DNA of 5,544 bases from Dehalococcoidia bacterium (GCA_030621105.1 JAUXIH010000073.1:1-5544), one strand, 5' to 3'. Numbered from the stretch's first letter, positions 1 through 4,202 are shown. The notes: a model not told the origin generated them from the letters alone. Translations and numbers: made by a program.

Positions 1-68
1 GCCGCTAACAGGCCTTGAACGTCTCTCTTAGCTTCAAGCTTTTTTATATTTGGTCCGAATAAACCCAT
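1..68 (-). CDS. Probable HEAT-repeat protein, N-terminal fragment (runs off the window)
   Basis: Only the first 22 codons are inside the window. The ATG at 68 is preceded by a strong ribosome binding site, GGGAGGAG (83-76, minus strand), with 7 nt spacing, so the start is well supported. The peptide begins MGLFGPNIKKLEAKRDV and continues QGLLA. I recognise this opening from PBS-lyase-type HEAT-repeat proteins, which usually start MGLFGPP and a Lys-rich helix before repeated pairs of helices that act as protein-binding scaffolds. That match is from memory on very few residues. It lies 31 nt after the end of the broken lipoprotein gene on the same strand and is probably co-transcribed with it. 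Without the rest of the gene the repeats cannot be confirmed. Confidence 0.55.
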   Translation of the reverse strand, partial: MGLFGPNIKKLEAKRDVQGLLA

Positions 69-99
69 TTATCTACTCCTCCCAAACTACGGTAGGTAT

Positions 100-367
100 T
101 TAATCCTCTACTGGCTCAATGCGATTATCGGTAATGGCTACCGGTATGCCCGGAGCATCATCCCACTCCACCCAGTAGATATACTCAATGTCCCCGTTTA
201 TCCCCTGTTTGGCTAGGTCAATGATGACCTCAGCCTGCTGGCTGGCAGTGGTGGGACCCAAAGCACGACTATGGTGATGCTATTGGTGGATTGGTTGCAA
301 CACAGCCACCTAGCCCCACTGCCATAGCTAGAATGAGAGTAACAATAATAACTCTTGTGAGCTTCAT
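100..367 (-). pseudogene. Small lipoprotein gene interrupted by a one-base frameshift
   Basis: The ATG at 367 overlaps the stop of the upstream regulator gene as ATGA, with AGGAGA just upstream as ribosome binding site. The first frame encodes 32 residues: a Lys/Arg N-terminus, a hydrophobic segment (about residues 6-19) and a lipobox LGGC ending at Cys22. This is a signal peptidase II signal, so the mature protein would be lipid-anchored outside the cytoplasmic membrane. That frame stops at 271-269. Another frame then continues about 50 residues from SRALGPTTASQQAEV, through YIYWVEWDDAPGIPVAITDN, to a TAA at 102-100. Dropping one base near 269-275 joins both parts into one protein of about 88 residues. 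Its function is not recognised. The shift may be a real mutation, a sequencing error, or, less likely, programmed. Confidence 0.62.
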
Positions 368-783
368 CTCTCTTCTCCTGTTGCTTGCCCCCGCTCACGC
401 AAATGGTCTAGAATCCACATGCGGACAAGTGTAGTAGGATCGATGTCCAGTTCTCTGGCTTCCTGTCTAAGTTTCTCCCACTTGTCTGCCGAGAGCTTGA
501 CAGGAATCACCTTGTCCAGAGGTTTCTTCACCTCTATCTGCACCACTTCATCGCTCTTATCCCAAGCATCGCCATGTTCAATACTTTCCGTCGGCTTATC
601 TAAACCAAAAAGTTCCTCCAGTGGCTTGCGGGGTATCAAAACCCTCTTACCGAACTTGATTACCGGGATTTTGCCTGTCCTAGTAGCTTCGTAGGCAAGG
701 TTGCGGCTGATTCCCAAGAGCTTGGCAACTTCCCTAACTGACAGTGTCAGCTTGCCCTCCACATTATTTTTTGGCTTGTTCAT
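364..783 (-). CDS. DNA-binding regulator: excisionase-like HTH plus ribbon-helix-helix-like C-terminus
   Basis: A 139-residue cytoplasmic protein. Residues 12-60 form an excisionase/MerR-type helix-turn-helix: LTLSVREVAKLLGISRNLAY, then TGKIPVIKFGKRVLIPR, the usual wing, and a terminal helix. An acidic linker (about 61-91) leads to residues 93-130 (IPVKLSADKWEKLRQEA, then TTLVRMWILDHL). This has the strand-helix-helix pattern of CopG/BrnA-type antitoxin domains, which dimerise through the strand. The start was chosen at ATG 783: AAGGTGAT upstream matches the anti-SD sequence with 7 nt spacing. A GTG at 795 and an ATG at 792 in the same frame would overlap that site. Its stop overlaps the lipoprotein start as ATGA, so the two are translationally coupled. 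It could be an antitoxin or an autoregulator. No toxin gene is visible beside it. Confidence 0.82.
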   Translation of the reverse strand: MNKPKNNVEGKLTLSVREVAKLLGISRNLAYEATRTGKIPVIKFGKRVLIPRKPLEELFGLDKPTESIEHGDAWDKSDEVVQIEVKKPLDKVIPVKLSADKWEKLRQEARELDIDPTTLVRMWILDHLRERGQATGEER

Positions 784-813
784 CACTGACATCACCTTAT
801 AAGCTCGCCATCT

Positions 814-903
814 TCAGGGTTTCACCATAATCCGCTGTGGCAGTTTATCGCATTCGGAGATTAGTCTTTGTTTATCTTCCTCGCTAAATTGGATTAGACA
901 CAT
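814..903 (-). CDS. Small ORF (29 aa) upstream of the HTH-RHH regulator
   Basis: This is a 29-codon frame starting MCLIQFSEEDKQRL and ending PQRIMVKP. The ATG at 903 has GGAGG six bases upstream, a good ribosome binding site. An in-frame ATG at 945 would give 43 residues, but its upstream bases make only a poor site. The peptide is charged and could form one amphipathic helix. It ends 30 nt before the regulator start on the same strand, so it could be a small regulator, a leader for coupled translation, or chance. I do not recognise it. Confidence 0.4.
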   Translation of the reverse strand: MCLIQFSEEDKQRLISECDKLPQRIMVKP

Positions 904-931
904 TCCTTGCCTCCCTCGGCTCCTTGCCCCC

Positions 932-1041
932 TCAGGGTGTCGCATCATATTTCTTTAATACCTCACGCCAAATGTAAAGAGATATTAGCCTTCCGCCAAC
1001 GCTGATGTCAATAGTGGCCTCTCCGGCGGTCAGGGTGTCGC
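932..1041. repeat. 12-bp direct repeat TCAGGGTGTCGC (932-943 and 1030-1041)
   Basis: The same 12 bases occur twice, 98 bp apart, both inside the minus-strand small pseudogene but in different reading frames. The first copy covers its stop codon. No inverted ends or mobile gene lie between the copies. It may be a trace of local duplication or chance. Confidence 0.3.
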
Positions 1042-1141
1042 GGAGGATTTAGCCGGCATCATCGTAGCCAGCAAAGCAACTGTCCCTGCCACCACTCCAG
1101 GATGCAAGGTCAGATTTCATTTTTGGCCTCATATTGCACAT
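932..1141 (-). pseudogene. Small gene with an in-frame TAA stop (about 69 residues if read through)
   Basis: From ATG 1141 the frame runs 30 codons (including SDLASWSGGRDSCFAGYDD) to a TAA at 1051-1049. It then continues in the same frame for 38 protein-like residues (RDTLTAGEATIDISVGGRLI, then YIWREVLKKYDATP) to TGA at 934-932. The second half has alternating hydrophobic and charged residues like a strand-strand-helix fold. One base change (for example AAA to TAA) would explain the stop. TAA is not a usual recoding codon for selenocysteine or pyrrolysine. The ribosome binding site is poor: GAGGTAA is about 14 nt upstream. No family is recognised. Two separate small ORFs, or chance, are alternatives. 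Confidence 0.38.
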
Positions 1142-1181
1142 ACCGATGTCTTGTTACCTCATTTAACGAAAGGGGGCAATA

Positions 1182-1322
1182 GTGAAGAGGCTAATACCGA
1201 AGACATATCCGCGGAATAATAAAAGGAGGTTAAGAGGATTGACTGATATGATAAGAGGGGTTAGGATATGGCTAAATCAAATTTCCACCAGTTATGGGAC
1301 GCAGCCTTACGACCTGACGTAA
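1182..1322 (+). CDS. Possible small basic protein (46 aa)
   Basis: GTG 1182 follows AAAGGGGG with about 5 nt spacing. The frame gives 46 residues: a strongly basic N-terminus (KRLIPKTYPRNNKRRLRG) and a more ordinary C-terminal half (DMIRGVRIWLNQISTSYG). A second site, AAAAGGAGGT (1221-1230), lies inside the frame 8 nt before an in-frame TTG at 1239, so a 27-residue product is also possible. A third option is ATG 1268 in another frame (31 residues, starting MAKSNFHQLWDAALRP). The 3' end overlaps the end of the convergent gene 1573-1307 by 16 bp. No family is recognised. At most one of these frames is likely to be real. Confidence 0.25.
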   Translation: MKRLIPKTYPRNNKRRLRGLTDMIRGVRIWLNQISTSYGTQPYDLT

Positions 1323-1573
1323 GCATTGTTCCCTTTCGCGTTTCTCTCGCAATATTTCACTAGCTGCACGAATTCCTTCAGCACCTTTCTGCTCACTGCC
1401 GCTGAAAACCAAGCGACCTGCTTACCCTGTTTCAATAGCGTGATATTATGGCGATTCTCAGCTACAATGGAAAAGCCATTGGCTCTATCCTCACTCGTCA
1501 GGAGCAATGAATCGTCTCTGTCTCCCTTTCGTTTATCACTCATTTTGACATCCCGACTCGCACTTTTGGCCAA
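1307..1573 (-). CDS. Hypothetical small protein (up to 88 aa)
   Basis: Charged N-terminal third (DKRKGDRDD, about residues 13-21), then a compact core: GFSIVAENRHNITLLKQGKQ (33-52), AWFSAAVSRKVLKEFVQLVK (54-73) and a basic tail. The core reads as two or three strands followed by an amphipathic helix. I have an impression of similar WFS-AVS-VL-EF proteins in Dehalococcoidia-like genomes but no named family. The start is uncertain. TTG 1573 lies 11 nt after AGGAGG (1590-1585). ATG 1543 would give 78 residues but has only a weak local site. A 14-codon ORF starting at ATG 1580 ends across that ATG and may deliver ribosomes to it. It lies about 100 nt after the receiver-domain gene on the same strand, probably in one transcript. 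Confidence 0.65.
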   Translation of the reverse strand: MAKSASRDVKMSDKRKGDRDDSLLLTSEDRANGFSIVAENRHNITLLKQGKQVAWFSAAVSRKVLKEFVQLVKYCERNAKGNNAYVRS

Positions 1574-1616
1574 TTATCATTTAGCCTCCTGACAAGAAAA
1601 CCTGAGGGATAATCAC
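1536..1616 (-). other. Two abutting tiny leader-like ORFs (11 and 14 codons)
   Basis: GTG 1616 is preceded by AAGGAG with 6 nt spacing and encodes MIIPQVFLSGG, ending in TAA at 1583-1581. ATG 1580 starts at the very next base, has AGGAGG 4 nt upstream, and encodes MIIGQKCESGCQNE. Its TGA (1538-1536) lies just past ATG 1543 of the next gene, in another frame. The order stop-start, stop-start and the three ribosome binding sites suggest translational coupling into the 78-88 residue gene. Peptides this short could also arise by chance. Confidence 0.25.
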
Positions 1617-1669
1617 CGTTAACTCCTTGTTGCAAAAATATTCTGATTTTCTCTTTTCTCCTTATAGTT

Positions 1670-2353
1670 TTACAGTAACCCTAGCGTGTGCTCCGCAAGC
1701 CCTCTGCTTTTGTAGCGCCGAAGTATAGCCCTCACCCTGGCTGCCAATTCCCGGTAGCTCAAAGGCTTGGTAAAGTAAAAATCGGCTCCGGCTTCCACTG
1801 CCCTTGTCCATGCCTTACCGGTGGAATCTCTGCCCATCAGGATAACAGGAATGCCCAAAATGCTGTGTAGTTGTGAGCAGACCTCGGTACCATCTCTGCC
1901 CGGCAATGCCTCATCCACAATAATCATGTCAGGCTTGAACTCATCCAATTTCAACAGGGCTTCAGGGTAGTTAGACGCACAAGCTACGGAGAAGCCGGCC
2001 TTGACTAAGGCTGAAGTAATCCCCTTGCTCAAAGCGGTTTCATCCTCAATAACGAGAACCCTGCTCGACATCTGTCCCCCCAAGTCGTTTATCCACTCAC
2101 TGGCTTTTGCTTTGTGTTCTTCTACCGCTTGTTTAGACTTTTTGTAGACCAGCTCAACCAGCTCCTCGGGAGAAGACACAGTAAGTTTGGCAAGCTCCCA
2201 TAGCTCCTCATCAGACATGCCTATCAGCCGCAACTTCGTCTCAGCATGCAAACGCCGGGATAACGCATCGTCGCCATCCGCCTCGGCAGCCGCACCGCGC
2301 AATGCCTCACGCAGGTGATACTTTACAAAATTTCGCTTTGCCACTTGTCCCAT
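1670..2353 (-). CDS. Receiver-domain (CheY-like) response regulator without output domain
   Basis: A 227-residue protein. Residues 97-212 form a receiver domain that accepts phosphate from a histidine kinase. Visible are the acidic pocket (VIEDE, E103 and D104), the phospho-acceptor D147 in IIVDEALPG, and the conserved Lys K196 in YFTKPL. The usual Thr/Ser before the fifth helix is Gly174 (PVILMG). Only about 15 residues follow the domain, so there is no DNA-binding output. Residues 1-95 are a charged helical region (DEELWELAKLTVSSPEELVE) that I do not recognise. Its first residues are doubtful: ATG 2353 lacks a clear ribosome binding site, and the frame one base over upstream (2367-2323) looks more protein-like. 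A GGGGGG run just before in-frame Met95 (ATG 2071) could start a receiver-only product. No kinase gene is adjacent. It is divergent from the Xre region. Confidence 0.85.
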   Translation of the reverse strand: MGQVAKRNFVKYHLREALRGAAAEADGDDALSRRLHAETKLRLIGMSDEELWELAKLTVSSPEELVELVYKKSKQAVEEHKAKASEWINDLGGQMSSRVLVIEDETALSKGITSALVKAGFSVACASNYPEALLKLDEFKPDMIIVDEALPGRDGTEVCSQLHSILGIPVILMGRDSTGKAWTRAVEAGADFYFTKPLSYRELAARVRAILRRYKSRGLAEHTLGLL

Positions 2354-2377
2354 TCCAGTGCTGCCATTTCCTCATCG

Positions 2378-2402
2378 TCTCTGAGCCTTCTCTGAGCCTT
2401 CT
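2378..2402. repeat. 11-bp tandem duplication (TCTCTGAGCCT)
   Basis: The unit occurs twice in a row at 2378-2388 and 2389-2399, with three further bases keeping the period. It lies just upstream of the receiver gene start. Because 11 is not a multiple of three, gain of one unit would shift any reading frame crossing it. Confidence 0.6.
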
Positions 2403-2403
2403 A

Positions 2404-2433
2404 TTGACCTATGTTTAGTATTTGCTTTATAAT
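2404..2433 (+). promoter_or_regulatory. Near-consensus sigma70 promoter (TTGACC - 18 bp - TATAAT)
   Basis: The -35 element TTGACC (2404-2409) matches five of six consensus bases and the -10 TATAAT (2428-2433) matches all six, with an 18-bp spacer. The expected start is near 2440. It points toward the terminator at 2486-2512 and the Xre gene. Confidence 0.75.
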
Positions 2434-2439
2434 AAAAAT

Positions 2440-2512
2440 AGGTGGTGGTTCACCGACTATTGTTATATACTTCCTTATCTTCACGAAGAGACCTGTTGCC
2501 GCAGGTCTTTTC
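2440..2512 (+). ncRNA. Putative short terminated transcript or attenuated leader
   Basis: The interval runs from the expected start of the strong promoter to the T-tract of an intrinsic terminator, giving an RNA of about 70 nt. A small hairpin GGTG-GTT-CACC (2444-2454) lies at the 5' end. It could be an independent small RNA, or a leader whose terminator controls read-through into the Xre gene 160 nt further on. No known riboswitch class is recognised and the span is too short for a T-box. A GTG at 2442 opens a frame through the terminator (see findings). Confidence 0.35.
2486..2512 (+). terminator. Intrinsic (Rho-independent) terminator
   Basis: AGACCTG (2489-2495) and CAGGTCT (2502-2508) pair perfectly around the loop TTGCCG. 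The stem can extend to ten pairs with AAG on the left and TTT on the right. TTTTC follows, giving the T-tract on the plus strand only. The sole visible plus-strand promoter feeding it is at 2404-2433. Confidence 0.72.
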
Positions 2513-2590
2513 TCATGGTAGTCAACATCGCCTCATTGCCAACTCACCGGTCCGCACCTCGGGAATACTAGCACACGGCCAAGCTAGATG

Positions 2591-2605
2591 TCAAGTATTA
2601 CTTGA
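2591..2605. promoter_or_regulatory. Perfect 15-bp palindrome, candidate Xre operator
   Basis: TCAAGTA-T-TACTTGA is a perfect inverted repeat with one central base, typical in size for dimeric Xre/Cro-type repressors. A second small palindrome, CTTG-CA-CAAG, follows at 2609-2618 and shares the CTTG/CAAG core. TTGATA (2602-2607) overlaps the right arm and could be a -35 element, but no good -10 follows at 16-18 bp. The site lies 68 bp before the Xre start, which suggests autoregulation. Confidence 0.5.
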
Positions 2606-2673
2606 TAACTTGCACAAGCCATCCAACAGTTGCTAGCCTTTTCTGGAGAAACTTAAAGGGGGCGACCAAGCAG

Positions 2674-2994
2674 GTGAGCTTAGGAGAAAGAGTCAGACAA
2701 AGAAGGCAGGCGTTAAAGATTACCCAGCAAGAGCTGGCTCAAGCTATCGGGATGACGCCACAGCATATCTCGGCTATTGAGCAGGGTAAATGGGCTCCTT
2801 CTATAACCCTTCTTCCCAAACTGGCTGAAGAACTGGGGGCAAGCATTGACTACCTTGTGTCCGGCAAGGAAGGGATTATCACAGATACAATGGCAGCAAT
2901 AAAGGCTGACAAGAGGCTCAAACTCAAGGCAAAGAGAGCGCTTATGGCTTTGATAGAGGAACTTCGCGAATCTGCCGTAAGTGAAAAGCCCTGA
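2674..2994 (+). CDS. Xre/Cro-family transcriptional regulator
   Basis: A 106-residue cytoplasmic DNA-binding protein. Residues 4-64 form the five-helix Xre domain: GERVRQRRQALKITQQELAQ, then AIGMTPQHISAIEQGKWAPS with the turn and recognition helix, then LAEELGASIDYLVSG. The C-terminal part (70-106) is charged and helical (KADKRLKLKAKRALMALIEE) and probably mediates dimerisation. The GTG start at 2674 was chosen because the Xre fold begins right after it and AAAGGGGG lies about 11 nt upstream. An in-frame ATG at 2602 would add 24 non-conserved residues and cross the palindrome. Small Xre proteins of this kind usually repress their own or a neighbouring promoter. The upstream palindrome is the obvious target, and the divergent receiver gene is the other candidate. 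Confidence 0.9.
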   Translation: MSLGERVRQRRQALKITQQELAQAIGMTPQHISAIEQGKWAPSITLLPKLAEELGASIDYLVSGKEGIITDTMAAIKADKRLKLKAKRALMALIEELRESAVSEKP

Positions 2995-3046
2995 ATCTGG
3001 TAATACCCATTCACAAGGAGCAGGACACCGGTGGTGAGGTTAATAA

Positions 3047-3160
3047 ATCCCCTTCCCTCCACCAAGGGGAAGGGGATAAAGTCTCCCTTTAGAAGGGAGG
3101 CACTGGTGCCAGTGCCTCATCTCCTTACCAAGGAGAGGTAAGAGAGTCGCCGCCTCTCTT
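3047..3160. repeat. Cluster of five back-to-back perfect hairpins
   Basis: Within 114 bp there are five perfect inverted repeats. ATCCCCTTCCC (3047-3057) pairs with GGGAAGGGGAT (3067-3077). CTCCCTT (3083-3089) pairs with AAGGGAG (3093-3099). GGCACTGG (3099-3106) pairs with CCAGTGCC (3109-3116). TCTCCTT (3120-3126) pairs with AAGGAGA (3130-3136). AAGAGAG (3140-3146) pairs with CTCTCTT (3154-3160). The arms are mostly purine or pyrimidine tracts. It lies in the gene-free stretch 2995-3412 after the Xre gene and has no ORF or T-tract typical of terminators. It resembles a composite intergenic palindromic repeat (REP-like). Other copies would be expected elsewhere in the genome. The rest of the gene-free stretch holds two candidate promoters and one more hairpin. 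Confidence 0.75.
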
Positions 3161-3186
3161 TGAAGGGGGGGAAGTAAAGATATAAT
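3160..3186 (+). promoter_or_regulatory. Possible promoter (TTGAAG - 15 bp - TATAAT)
   Basis: TATAAT at 3181-3186 is perfect. TTGAAG (3160-3165) matches the first four -35 bases, but the 15-bp spacer is short. No convincing gene follows before the next promoter at 3390. A weak hairpin plus TTTTT near 3240-3258 could end a short RNA. Confidence 0.3.
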
Positions 3187-3357
3187 AGAGGCAGGCCCCG
3201 TGAAGTCGACACAGGGCAGCCGATTACATTGGTTAGGGGGTAGGTGTTACTGCTTTTTAACTTGCCGTCGACATTAACAATGCACTGCTTGTTGCCTCGA
3301 CCACACGAAATGGCTTGTTGTTCAATTGCCTTGCCGAGGTATGAGAAAGCTCACCCA

Positions 3358-3376
3358 TTGTTGGCTGTGCCAACAA
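3358..3376. repeat. Perfect 8-bp hairpin upstream of the membrane-protein promoter
   Basis: TTGTTGGC (3358-3365) and GCCAACAA (3369-3376) are separated by TGT. There is no T-tract on either side, so it is not an ordinary terminator. It ends 13 bp before the -35 element at 3390 and could be a regulator site. Confidence 0.45.
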
Positions 3377-3389
3377 CTAACTCATCCTG

Positions 3390-3418
3390 TTGTCTTCAGT
3401 GTAGGTCGTTGATATAAT
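3390..3418 (+). promoter_or_regulatory. Extended -10 promoter for the small membrane protein
   Basis: TTGTCT (3390-3395), a 17-bp spacer and TATAAT (3413-3418), preceded by TG at 3410-3411, fit a sigma70 extended -10 promoter. The expected start near 3425 leaves a 5' leader of about 37 nt before ATG 3462. Confidence 0.65.
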
Positions 3419-3461
3419 AGCCGCATAAAACAATATCGATGGTACTGGTGTGGAGGGTACT

Positions 3462-3755
3462 ATGAAAATATATTGGGGTTGGGGCTTGTTGGTAATAGCC
3501 CTTTTGCTTGTAGTTGCTACAGCATTAGTATTCGTACTACCGGCAAAATGGGCAGATCGCCTTGATTCTTGGGCACTAGTTTTAGCAGCAATAATGATGG
3601 GTTGGTCTGCTTGGCAACAGCGCCATGGTGCACACCAAATGAAAGAGCAATACGATGAAATGAAGAAGCAGGCGGAAAGCATTGAATCAATTAAACGAAT
3701 GAAAGCCAAAGAATCAACACCCAGGTTACACCCCAAACGGCACGATAACCTATAG
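3462..3755 (+). CDS. Small two-span membrane protein with charged C-terminal tail
   Basis: A 97-residue protein. Residues 5-27 (WGWGLLVIALLLVVATALVF then VLP) are a clear membrane span. Residues 36-51 (SWALVLAAIMMGWSAW) form a shorter second span. Residues 52-83 are strongly charged with Met/Ile/Ala spacing (QMKEQYDEMKKQAESIESIK), probably a cytoplasmic helix or coiled coil. The predicted layout is hairpin topology with both ends inside. ATG 3462 was chosen because GGAGGG (3452-3457) sits just before it. The in-frame GTG at 3450 would overlap that site. It has its own promoter, so it is a single-gene unit. No family is recognised. Small membrane proteins beside defence or mobile genes can be holin-like or effector-like, but nothing here shows that. 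Confidence 0.72.
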   Translation: MKIYWGWGLLVIALLLVVATALVFVLPAKWADRLDSWALVLAAIMMGWSAWQQRHGAHQMKEQYDEMKKQAESIESIKRMKAKESTPRLHPKRHDNL

Positions 3756-3954
3756 AAACAAACCCTAAAATTAGCTTGAGGTAGATACATACACTGATAC
3801 CTACGGCAAAAACTTCACCGAGGGTTAACTTTCTGACGGAATGTGCAAGAGGAAAACCAGCACTGGTAGACGGGGAGACCGAGCAGAGTCGAACTCGGCC
3901 TGAAACACCATTTGCTTTTATTGGCAGTCCCAAGCTTCTCCGCTAGGAAGAGAG

Positions 3955-4167
3955 TCATTCTTCTATGCGCCAGAATTTCCATCCGTTCACAGCGGTCTGC
4001 GTCACTGATTTCGCAGCCGCACTAGGAGTGCTGTATATGCGGGTGTCTACCTCATAACCGATTCCCTTCCCGGCTCTCACTATTTTCATGGTATACTGGA
4101 CTTCTTTGTAGGTCCTATTAAAGGTATCTCCAACCTTAGGCAAACGATGGACCTTTCTTACAGGCAT
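3955..4167 (-). CDS. Small RAMA/DUF2924-like protein next to a DNA methyltransferase
   Basis: A 70-residue protein whose ATG (4167) follows GGGAGG with 6 nt spacing. Residues 10-30 (PKVGDTFNRTYKEVQYTMKI) resemble the strand pair before the signature. Residues 44-66 (IYSTPSAAAKSVTQTAVNGW then KFW) match the S-P-S-AA-K...VNGWKFW signature of the RAMA domain (restriction enzyme adenine methylase associated). The related DUF2924 pattern (SLS-IA--ITG--WNG--FF) is also similar. RAMA domains are usually found in proteins of DNA-modification and defence systems and have been proposed to sense modified DNA. The assignment is by eye. The protein is the bare domain with no fused nuclease. It is divergent from the methyltransferase operon across about 148 bp, which supports a shared role. 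Confidence 0.72.
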   Translation of the reverse strand: MPVRKVHRLPKVGDTFNRTYKEVQYTMKIVRAGKGIGYEVDTRIYSTPSAAAKSVTQTAVNGWKFWRIEE

Positions 4168-4196
4168 TTCGTACCTCCCGGATTTTGTCTAAAGTA

Positions 4197-4202
4197 ATTA
4201 TA
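4197..4202 (-). promoter_or_regulatory. Candidate -10 element (TATAAT) for the RAMA-like gene
   Basis: On the minus strand TATAAT lies 29 nt before ATG 4167, leaving a leader of about 22 nt with the GGGAGG site. No good -35 element is present at 16-18 bp. TTGAAC lies at only 12 bp. An activator could be needed, or the match may be chance. Confidence 0.35.

Noticed and set aside
213..398. 61-residue minus-strand frame (starts MSGGKQQEKRDEAHK)
   Set aside because: It lies in the third frame across the end of the regulator gene and the lipoprotein gene, whose frames have an ATGA junction, SD and lipobox. This frame has none of these.
419..694. 91-residue plus-strand frame
   Set aside because: It is antisense to the HTH-RHH regulator, and its Ser/Leu-rich composition is typical of a shadow frame.
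1326..1592. 88-residue plus-strand frame
   Set aside because: Antisense to the hypothetical protein at 1573-1307, with no ribosome binding site.
2425..2455. Divergent minus-strand promoter for the receiver gene (GTGAAC, 16 bp, TATAAA)
   Set aside because: The -35 matches only three of six bases, and the overlap with the strong plus-strand promoter makes a chance match likely.
2568..2587. Inverted repeat CTAGC ... GCTAG before the Xre gene
   Set aside because: Five-base arms with a 10-base gap are easily found by chance in a region of this length.
2442..2636. 64-codon plus-strand frame as a normal protein gene
   Set aside because: It spans the terminator, has no ribosome binding site, and its composition is not protein-like. 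It is kept only as a possible leader-peptide idea.
3244..3417. 57-codon plus-strand frame starting at GTG after GGGGGTAG
   Set aside because: The peptide is Cys/Leu/Pro-rich with no plausible domain, and it runs through the hairpin and the -10 box of the next promoter.
3377..3790. 137-residue minus-strand frame, and a second one at 3691-3933
   Set aside because: The first is antisense to the membrane-protein gene and its promoter. The second starts at TTG with an SD too close and overlaps the same gene's 3' end, and its hydrophobic look can come from the opposite strand.
3865..3900. tRNA/tmRNA-like 3' end on the minus strand (GTTCGACTC ... TACCA)
   Set aside because: The T-loop-like bases have no matching 5-bp T-stem and no acceptor 5' strand, D-arm or anticodon arm can be found. 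The local hairpin CCGAG...CTCGG explains the pattern. It could be a worn attachment site, but nothing supports that.
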